From NCBI RefSeq assembly GCF_900104485.1, contig NZ_FMXQ01000004.1, forward strand, positions 291,898-355,897: DNA of 64,000 nt. The letters run 5' to 3'. Shown here piece after piece: positions 58,919-64,000 of the stretch. How positions within the stretch are numbered: the stretch's first letter is position 1; each line of letters begins with the position of its first letter. The notes below the pieces were generated by a model that was not told the origin of the DNA, did not search any database, and was given only the letters and a program-made list of their open reading frames with translations. A program made the translations under genes and the position numbers. This DNA is from Bauldia litoralis. GTDB taxonomy: Bacteria > Pseudomonadota > Alphaproteobacteria > Rhizobiales > Kaistiaceae.

Positions 58919-59533
58919 ATGACGATGACCGAACGGACTTTGGAAGACCCGGCTCGACCGCGCGGCGCCTGGCTGCTGGCCGCGGTCGTCGCCTTCGCGA
59001 CGATGTTCCTGGCATTTCAGCCGCCAGCCCACAGCGCCACGGGCCTGACGCCGATCCCGGGGGAGAACGAACTCGCCCGCAACCTGCAGCGGACGCCGGT
59101 CTCCTACCGCACCCAGATGCCGGCCGGCTCGATCATCATCGATACGTCGGAGCGCTACCTCTACTACATCATGGGCAACGGCAACGCGCTGCGCTACGGC
59201 ATCGCCGTCGGCAAGGAGGGCTTCCAGTGGGAAGGCTCGATGCGGGTGAGCAAGAAGCGCGAATGGCCCGACTGGCGCCCGCCGGCGGACATGATCGAAC
59301 GGGCCAAGGCGCAGGGAAAGAACCTGCCACGTGTTGTCCCGGGCGGCCCCGAAAATCCGCTTGGCGCCCGCGCCCTCTATCTCGGCTGGTCCGAATACCG
59401 GATTCACGGCACCAACGCGCCGAGCTCGATCGGCAAGGCGGCCTCGTCGGGCTGCATCCGCATGTTCAACGGGCATGTTATCGATCTCTACGACAGGACG
59501 CGGCTGCGCGCCCGCGTGGTTGTCACGCCCTGA
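58919..59533 (+). CDS. L,D-transpeptidase (YkuD family)
   Basis: The 204-residue exported enzyme has a signal/anchor (LLAAVVAFATMFLAFQPPA) and the YkuD domain: SIIIDTSERYLYYIM, LGARALYLGWSEYRIHGTNAPSSIG and the catalytic ASSGCIRM with His in IHGTN. It makes 3-3 peptidoglycan cross-links or attaches proteins. A terminator follows at 59568. A second ATG at 58925 is equally possible. Confidence 0.93.
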   Translation: MTMTERTLEDPARPRGAWLLAAVVAFATMFLAFQPPAHSATGLTPIPGENELARNLQRTPVSYRTQMPAGSIIIDTSERYLYYIMGNGNALRYGIAVGKEGFQWEGSMRVSKKREWPDWRPPADMIERAKAQGKNLPRVVPGGPENPLGARALYLGWSEYRIHGTNAPSSIGKAASSGCIRMFNGHVIDLYDRTRLRARVVVTP

Positions 59534-59567
59534 CCGACGCCATCAATCGATATCAAATTCGTTAATG

Positions 59568-59595
59568 AAAACAGGGCCCTGAGGGCCCTGTTTTT
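59568..59595. terminator. Bidirectional-type intrinsic terminator after the L,D-transpeptidase gene
   Basis: AAAACAGGGCC and GGCCCTGTTTT form a perfect stem with a T tract on both strands. Confidence 0.85.
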
Positions 59596-59739
59596 CGTTG
59601 TGTCCCGGGTCACAGCGCTCCCTGCATTTCACCTGTATCGCTATTTCATCGGAACCAACGACCCGCCTTCAGGCGTTGATGAACCGAAAGCCCCGAACGC
59701 TCGGCGAGCCACCAGGGGGCGAAACAAGGGATCAGAACG

Positions 59740-60249
59740 ATGGCAAGGCATCTGGGAAAGGCAGCATCGGTAGCGGGCGGTATCGCCCTGTCCGCGGTGA
59801 CGGCCGCCGTCGCCTTCGCCAACATCCCGGCCGAATCGACCTTCGAAGACAATCTCTCGCAAACCGCGCCGGTTGGTCACGCAACGACCATGGCCGCGCC
59901 GGTCGGCGGCGCGCCGCTGTTCGTCGCCGCCGCCTCCGGCGCGCTTCCGGTCTGCGTTACCGACGATGAGGTCATCTCCCGCCTGGAAGCCGAGCGCAAC
60001 GAGCTGGGCGGCGAGACCGTGATGCTGGCCGGCGGGCTTGAACAGGCCTTTGCCGACGAATGGCGCCGCCAGACCGAAAGCGCCCCGGTCGAGGTGTCGA
60101 CCGTGCTGGCGCATGTCCTGCCGGAGGGTGACGTCAGTTTCGTCGACGTCATCGAGATTGGTATCGATGGGTGCGCGCTGTCGCGCACGATCATTACCGA
60201 GGACGACTGGCGCTACCTTCTGGTGCGTGCGGCAGGCGTTGGAGTCTGA
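59740..60249 (+). CDS. Exported protein of unknown function
   Basis: The 169-residue protein begins MARHLGKAASVAGGIALSAV, a signal sequence with cleavage near residue 28. The mature part is acidic (pattern VTDDEVISRLEAERNELGG; VLPEGDVSFVDVIEIGIDGCAL) with two Cys. No family recognised. Neighbours give no hint of function. Confidence 0.7.
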   Translation: MARHLGKAASVAGGIALSAVTAAVAFANIPAESTFEDNLSQTAPVGHATTMAAPVGGAPLFVAAASGALPVCVTDDEVISRLEAERNELGGETVMLAGGLEQAFADEWRRQTESAPVEVSTVLAHVLPEGDVSFVDVIEIGIDGCALSRTIITEDDWRYLLVRAAGVGV

Positions 60250-60321
60250 CCGACCTGTCTAGCGCAGTGGTCCCCGGAAGCAGGGGCGCTACCCGCGACA
60301 GCGGCGTGGAACGGACCCGAA

Positions 60322-60750
60322 CTAGCCGGGTGTCTCGCAAAGCCGGATAAAGTTCGCATGCTCCCTGGCGAGGTCCCGCCGGATCAGGGGAACGAGCATC
60401 GGCAGCATGAATCTCATGGCCCCCTTGCCCTTCGCATTAAACCGGCCGGTCATCGTCGTTACGCCGTCAGCCTCGGTCAGCAGGTAGTCAATTTGTACGT
60501 CCATGCTGGCACTGCGAACGACAAACGACAGCGTTTCGGGCCGATTGTAGCCGGTAATCGTCACGTCATGCTGCCCGCGCTTGTCCACCACCATGAACTG
60601 CGTGCCTTCGCCGATCGGTTCACCGGACCGCAGTTCAACCTCCGCGACGCCACTGTTCCAGCGGGTCTCGTTCCGGGCGTCCGCCATAAAGTCGTACGCT
60701 TTCGCTGCCGGGCATCTGATGTGCATGACGTCGGTTATCATGTCGCTCAT
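60322..60750 (-). CDS. SRPBCC/polyketide-cyclase-like protein
   Basis: The 142-residue protein has the START/SRPBCC fold: VMHIRCPAAKAYDFMADARNETRWNSGV at the start and a long C-terminal helix (LVPLIRRDLAREHANFIRLCE). Such proteins bind hydrophobic ligands. It is cytoplasmic and monocistronic. Confidence 0.88.
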   Translation of the reverse strand: MSDMITDVMHIRCPAAKAYDFMADARNETRWNSGVAEVELRSGEPIGEGTQFMVVDKRGQHDVTITGYNRPETLSFVVRSASMDVQIDYLLTEADGVTTMTGRFNAKGKGAMRFMLPMLVPLIRRDLAREHANFIRLCETPG

Positions 60751-60897
60751 ACAGAAGACTAGGAGCCAGCATACCGTTCCGTCAACGATGGTGCGCCCTC
60801 ACTTTGCGAAGACGATACAGCGGTAAAGGCCCGGTGCAGCTCGTTTGCTTCGACGCAACCCGCGATCCTTTACTTCTGGAAGCCGTGATCCCTGGTC

Positions 60898-61149
60898 CTA
60901 ATCCGGGCTGGTCAGCGCTACCGGCGGCAGCGACTCGGTCACGCCCACATACACCTGCCATAGCCAGGACGGTCGCGTCTGGATGGTCGCGAGACATTGC
61001 CACGCCTCCGCGCCCTTGCCGTCGGCGGTCGTGTCCGGGCGGGGGCAGGCGCCAGTGAGCAGCGCGTGGCGCTGGTTCTCCTCTCGCGCCAGCCGGTCGG
61101 CCAGGAAACCGATGGTAACGAGCAGCGCGGCAATGACGGCATATTTCAT
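60898..61149 (-). CDS. Small membrane-anchored protein
   Basis: The 83-residue protein begins MKYAVIAALLVTIGFLADRL, an uncleaved anchor or signal, with two Cys in a short periplasmic tail (TGACPRPDTTADG; AWQCLATIQTRPSW). The start at 61147-61149 is read from GAGG upstream on the bottom strand. Unknown function. Confidence 0.6.
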   Translation of the reverse strand: MKYAVIAALLVTIGFLADRLAREENQRHALLTGACPRPDTTADGKGAEAWQCLATIQTRPSWLWQVYVGVTESLPPVALTSPD

Positions 61150-61342
61150 CTGAGGATTCCGACCACGGACGCCTGGCTCGCAACCATAGCCCGCGGCGCG
61201 GTCGACGCTGTGAGCGCGATTACATCCGTCGCCCGAGCAGAATAAATCGGCGGTGGTGAAACCCGATCCCCGTTCCTTCCGTAGCTCTCTGTAGCGCCGC
61301 CCGTGACATGGGCGGTACGCGAACAATGAGAGGAGAATTTCA

Positions 61343-61765
61343 ATGCGGAAACTTGCGATCCTTGCCCTCGCCGCCAGCGCGCTTGGCGCGACCCCGGCGC
61401 TTGCCGATCACCTCAACCTCGACGTCAACGCGGTCAAGACCGACGGCGCGACGATCACCTTTCCGTCGGCCCTGATCGACAAGAACGGCTTCGTGGTGAT
61501 CCATGAGGTCGTCAACGGCAACGTCGTCGTGCCGGCGTCGATCGGCAACACCTTCATCGAAGCGGGTACCACGGAGAATGTCGTGGTCACCGCCGACTAT
61601 CCGCTCAAGGACGGAGAGGACTTCATCGCCATGCTTCACTACGACACCGACGGCGATGGCAAATACTCCTTCGGCGAAGGCATGACCGACGTCGATACGC
61701 CGGCGCTCAACGCCGAGGAGAAGCCCTATGTCAAGCCGTTCAAGGCCGGCATGAGCGCCATGTAG
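61343..61765 (+). CDS. DUF7282-like exported protein
   Basis: The 140-residue protein has a signal peptide (MRKLAILALAASALGATPAL, cleavage after AlaAsp near 22) and a beta-rich domain with VVIHEVVNGNVVVPASIGNT and MLHYDTDGDGKYSFGEG, the latter a Ca2+-binding-like loop seen in DUF7282 repeats. GAGGAG precedes the ATG. A terminator follows at 61812. Confidence 0.82.
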   Translation: MRKLAILALAASALGATPALADHLNLDVNAVKTDGATITFPSALIDKNGFVVIHEVVNGNVVVPASIGNTFIEAGTTENVVVTADYPLKDGEDFIAMLHYDTDGDGKYSFGEGMTDVDTPALNAEEKPYVKPFKAGMSAM

Positions 61766-61811
61766 TCTGTTGCCGCGCCACCCGAGACTCCCACTCGCGA
61801 GAGGCGCCAAC

Positions 61812-61854
61812 ACGCCCCGTGGCAGATCTGTCCCTTCTGCCACGGGGCGTTTTT
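61812..61854. terminator. Intrinsic terminator between convergent genes
   Basis: ACGCCCCGTGGCAG and CTGCCACGGGGCGT are a perfect 14-bp stem followed by a T tract on the top strand. Confidence 0.9.
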
Positions 61855-61864
61855 CAGGCCGGTC

Positions 61865-62251
61865 CTACTGCTGGCCTTCGTAGGCCGTCTCGATTTCTTC
61901 CATGGTCAGGAAGCCGTCCGAGTCCGCGTCGATCGCCTTGAAGTCGGCCAGCTTCTCTTCGATCATTTCCTCGAGCGACAGCGACCCGCTCTTGTCGGCG
62001 TCATTGTCGGTGAACTCGACATGGGTCGCGATTTCGCCGGCTTCTTCCGCGTCGATGACCTGGTCGCCATTGGCGTCGGATTCGTCGAACTGCCGGATCG
62101 AAATGATCAGGACTTCGCCCTTGCTGAGGACGCCGTCGCCGTTTTCGTCGGACTTGATGAAGACGATTTCCATGTCGGTCGGCTCGGCGACCGCCGGAGC
62201 GGCAAACGCCGCGAAGGCCGCTGCAGCTGCTGCTGCGATCAGAACTCTCAT
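61865..62251 (-). CDS. Exported EF-hand protein with four calcium-binding loops
   Basis: Start at ATG 62249-62251 (GGAG upstream; signal peptide MRVLIAAAAAAAFAAFAAPA). The 128-residue mature-acidic protein has four EF-hand-like loops: DENGDGVLSKGE, DANGDQVIDAEE, DNDADKSGSLSLEE and DADSDGFLTMEE. Periplasmic calcium binding is likely (calmodulin-like bacterial EF-hand proteins). An upstream in-frame TTG/ATG extension would overlap the glycine-zipper gene and is rejected. Confidence 0.88.
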   Translation of the reverse strand: MRVLIAAAAAAAFAAFAAPAVAEPTDMEIVFIKSDENGDGVLSKGEVLIISIRQFDESDANGDQVIDAEEAGEIATHVEFTDNDADKSGSLSLEEMIEEKLADFKAIDADSDGFLTMEEIETAYEGQQ

Positions 62252-62295
62252 CACTTTGCTCCAGTTTTCAGGGGAGAGGTTTGCGTCGCGGGACA

Positions 62296-62634
62296 TCAGC
62301 TCTTCATGCAGTCGGCAAAGGCCTGATTGTAAAGCTGGTTGTAGCGGTTGGCGCGGGCGCCGCCGCCGACCACTGCGCCGGCACCGCCGCCGATCGCCGC
62401 CGCGACACCGACCGGACCGCCGATGATGCCACCGACGATGGCGCCGCCGACCGCACCGAACAGGGCGCCGCCGGCCACCGGGCCGCGTGAGTTGCGGCGG
62501 GCAAAATCCTTGGCATAACCGTTACAATAGGTCGCGTCGGGAGCAGTGAAGGCGGGCTCCGGGACAACGACGGCCGACGCGGCCGTCAGGGCCACCGCCC
62601 CAGCGACGAGCATCATGGATCTGCATTTCCGCAT
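62296..62634 (-). CDS. Exported glycine-zipper protein
   Basis: The 112-residue protein (ATG 62632-62634, CGGAGA upstream) has a signal peptide (MRKCRSMMLVAGAVALTAAS) and a glycine-zipper region (ALFGAVGGAIVGGIIGGPVG) with a Cys pair (TYCNGY, ADCMKS). Glycine-zipper proteins associate with the outer membrane or cell envelope. It is 44 nt upstream of the EF-hand gene on the same strand. Confidence 0.82.
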   Translation of the reverse strand: MRKCRSMMLVAGAVALTAASAVVVPEPAFTAPDATYCNGYAKDFARRNSRGPVAGGALFGAVGGAIVGGIIGGPVGVAAAIGGGAGAVVGGGARANRYNQLYNQAFADCMKS

Positions 62635-62859
62635 TGTTTTCTCCGCTAATTTTTGTGGGTCGATTGGCAATGAATTTCGGCATGCACCGATTGACCGGGG
62701 CCGATTACCGCAGATTGATCGGATTCGATACCGCTCGCAAGACGAACAGCGCGCTTGGCTGAAGAAGGCGTAAAGAGGCGCCGAGGGCGGTGTCGTTGCG
62801 AGGAAGGGGACGAAGGGGCCGGCGGAGTCGGTGTTGCGCGGATTCTCAAATCCAGATAC

Positions 62860-62901
62860 AGGAATAAATTCCTTGACGCCGTGACGGTGCTCGGGTAGGA
62901 T
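62860..62901 (+). promoter_or_regulatory. Near-copy of the 55.6-kb sRNA promoter
   Basis: AGGAATAAATTCCT is a palindrome (6-bp arms) overlapping TTGACG (62873-62878); TAGGAT follows at 62896-62901, 17 nt away. Compared with 55581-55622 the spacer start GCCGTGACG and the downstream GGCTAT are the same. Confidence 0.65.
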
Positions 62902-63009
62902 TTGGCTATCGTCGGAGAACTGGGGGCGGGAATCGTGAGAGGCCCGATGGTGGCCATGGGCCGCTCGTTGGGGCTGGCTTCGCTGCGATTGTCCGTTGCG
63001 CTGGTGCGT

Positions 63010-63050
63010 CCTGAGGTGCCCGGCGCGCTTGCGCGGCCGGGCACCTCAGG
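63010..63050 (+). repeat. Long perfect hairpin downstream of the promoter copy
   Basis: CCTGAGGTGCCCGGC (63010-63024) pairs with GCCGGGCACCTCAGG (63036-63050); the inner GCGC-TT-GCGC extends it to ~19 bp. There is no T tract. It could be a terminator, an RNA end or a repeat-type palindrome. Confidence 0.6.
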
Positions 63051-63101
63051 ATGGCGGTAACGGAGGATTGCCCCAGCGGGGACAGGCGCCCGGGCGCTCG
63101 C

Positions 63102-63929
63102 TCAGACCGCGCGGGCGATGATTTCGATCGGGGCGATTATGCGGGCTTCGAGCGTCTTCATGACGTTGCCGAGGCGCTCCGGGGTCGCCGGGCCCATGAC
63201 GGTGTGGAGGCCGAGCGGCGGCGGGCCGTCGGCGGCTGCCTTCTCGCGCATCCGCCGGCCGAGATCGCGGGCAAGGTCGCCGCGGTCGGTCTGGCTTTCG
63301 GTGGCGAAGCCGGCGGCGGCGAGAAGGTCGCGATAGGTGTCGACGGTCTCGACGAAGCTGGTCTCGACGGTCGTCGCCCAGGGCATCGGATAGGGGATCT
63401 CGCCGTCATCGACGCGCATGATGTCGTAGACGCCGAAGCGGGCGCCGGGCTTCAGCACGCGGCGCGCCTCGGCGAAGAGCGTGCCCTTCTCGGAAATGTT
63501 CATCGCCGCGTGGATCGTGTAGGCGCCATCGAAGGTCTCAGCCTCGAAGGGCAGGGCGAGGGCGTCGGCCGTCTCGAAATCGACATCGGTCAGGCCGCAG
63601 CGCCGGGTCAGCGCGTTGGCAGCCTCGACGTAATCGGACGACAGGTCGACGCCGGTGACGCGGACGCCGTGGCCTTCGGCGAAATGCCGGGCCGGGCCGC
63701 CGATGCCGGCGCCGATGTCGAGGACATGGGCGCCACGCGGAAAGCCGAGGGCCGTGGCGAAGGCAACGGTGGCTGGTCGCCAGCCGAGATGGAATTCGTC
63801 GGCGCCTGACAACTGGACCGGCACGATGTGGTCGAGGTCGGCATGGCCCGATGCGGCGAGGGCATCGAGGATCGCCTGTTCGAGGCCCGGCCGGCTGTAG
63901 TGAGCAACAACCTGTTCGTCGATATGCAT
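63102..63929 (-). CDS. SAM-dependent class I methyltransferase
   Basis: The 275-residue protein (ATG 63927-63929, GAGGGGG upstream) has the Rossmann methyltransferase motifs: VLDIGAGIGGPARHFAE (motif I), VTGVDLSSDYVEAANAL (motif II), FDGAYTIHAAMNI (motif IV region) and EARRVLKPGARFGVYDIMRV (post-motif III). The family includes cyclopropane-fatty-acid, ubiquinone-type and other small-molecule methyltransferases; the substrate is not evident. Confidence 0.9.
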   Translation of the reverse strand: MHIDEQVVAHYSRPGLEQAILDALAASGHADLDHIVPVQLSGADEFHLGWRPATVAFATALGFPRGAHVLDIGAGIGGPARHFAEGHGVRVTGVDLSSDYVEAANALTRRCGLTDVDFETADALALPFEAETFDGAYTIHAAMNISEKGTLFAEARRVLKPGARFGVYDIMRVDDGEIPYPMPWATTVETSFVETVDTYRDLLAAAGFATESQTDRGDLARDLGRRMREKAAADGPPPLGLHTVMGPATPERLGNVMKTLEARIIAPIEIIARAV

Positions 63930-64000
63930 GGCAAACCCCCTCGGTTCTCCCGGGAGGAGCGGCCTGCATTGCGGCGGAACCACGGCAAGGGAAACGAAGC

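Larger units (their letters stand above)
62635..63101. other. Intergenic region with promoter copy and long hairpin
   Basis: These 467 bases between the glycine-zipper gene and the methyltransferase hold a near-copy of the sRNA promoter (62860-62901) and a long hairpin (63010-63050). A GTG ORF of 41 codons (62935-63060) lies between them, with no clear ribosome site, and is not supported. Confidence 0.5.

Noticed and set aside
62935..63060. 41-codon GTG ORF between the promoter copy and the long hairpin
   Set aside because: No proper ribosome site, and half of it is the hairpin itself; not protein-like.
1..64000. CRISPR array, restriction-modification locus or replication origin
   Set aside because: No regularly spaced repeats, cas genes, methylase/endonuclease pair, or DnaA-box cluster with parAB or repABC genes was seen in the window.

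Overview
The window is high-GC DNA with mostly short intergenic gaps and many 4-nt stop/start overlaps. Its gene content points to an alphaproteobacterium of the Hyphomicrobiales: a Ros/MucR regulator, the small families DUF1491, DUF2336, DUF5330 and DUF6456, a DnaA-domain-IV-like HTH protein, a gene-transfer-agent-type terminase pair and a CCUCCUCCC-loop small RNA. It looks chromosomal. The annotation comes from reading the sequence; no database search was possible.

Layout. 0-5.5 kb (mostly bottom strand): methylmalonyl-CoA mutase small subunit, a small secreted protein and the start of the large subunit in one overlapping operon, then a YjbR protein, a DUF2267-like protein, an M20 dipeptidase and a cytochrome c'. 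5.8-23 kb: housekeeping genes (HerA-like ATPase, amidase, Fe superoxide dismutase, CPA2 antiporter, LysM protein, serine hydrolase, K+ channel, ADP-forming acyl-CoA ligase/acetyltransferase, DAHP synthase behind an aromatic leader-peptide attenuator, cardiolipin synthase, oligopeptidase B with MsrB). 23.2-34.0 kb: an Mrp/Mnh-type multisubunit cation/proton antiporter (E-F-G-DUF4040-B-C-D-D'), followed after a 3.5-kb intrusion by a small membrane protein and a third D-like subunit. The intrusion holds two YciI/DGPF proteins, an ECF42-like sigma factor with matching promoter motifs, and a nucleoside phosphorylase.

34.3-41.3 kb: mucR and a small convergent gene, then two different IS1595-family elements inserted back-to-back in one site. 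The 8-bp target AAATAAAT is present three times: on both outer sides and between the elements. Both elements carry passenger genes, and both contain a divergent pair whose start codons overlap (CATG): a tiny basic TPPKP-motif protein and a larger partner. Element 2 adds a ClpP-like protease, a 58-residue protein, a HEPN-like Rx4H protein and a 64-residue protein. Without the elements, the DnaA-domain/DUF6456 operon would follow the mucR region directly.

41.3-54.5 kb: SufE, peptidoglycan-binding and DUF proteins, PBP1A-type penicillin-binding protein, TrxC, OmpA-like lipoprotein/porin-type protein, a cysteine-cluster protein, HAD phosphatase, a catalytically atypical SDR, an orphan BrnA antitoxin, an RTX protein and a PACE exporter. 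54.5-58 kb (accessory): structured hairpins, a second HEPN-like protein, a probable cuckoo-type sRNA, an isolated GTA-type terminase pair and tRNA-Val(GAC). 58-64 kb: dioxygenase, L,D-transpeptidase, small exported proteins, a four-EF-hand protein, a near-copy of the sRNA promoter and a methyltransferase.

Most noteworthy: the aroG attenuator, the tandem passenger-carrying IS1595 elements with their shared CATG/TPPKP module, the ECF42 module with predicted divergent promoters, and the sRNA with its duplicated promoter.
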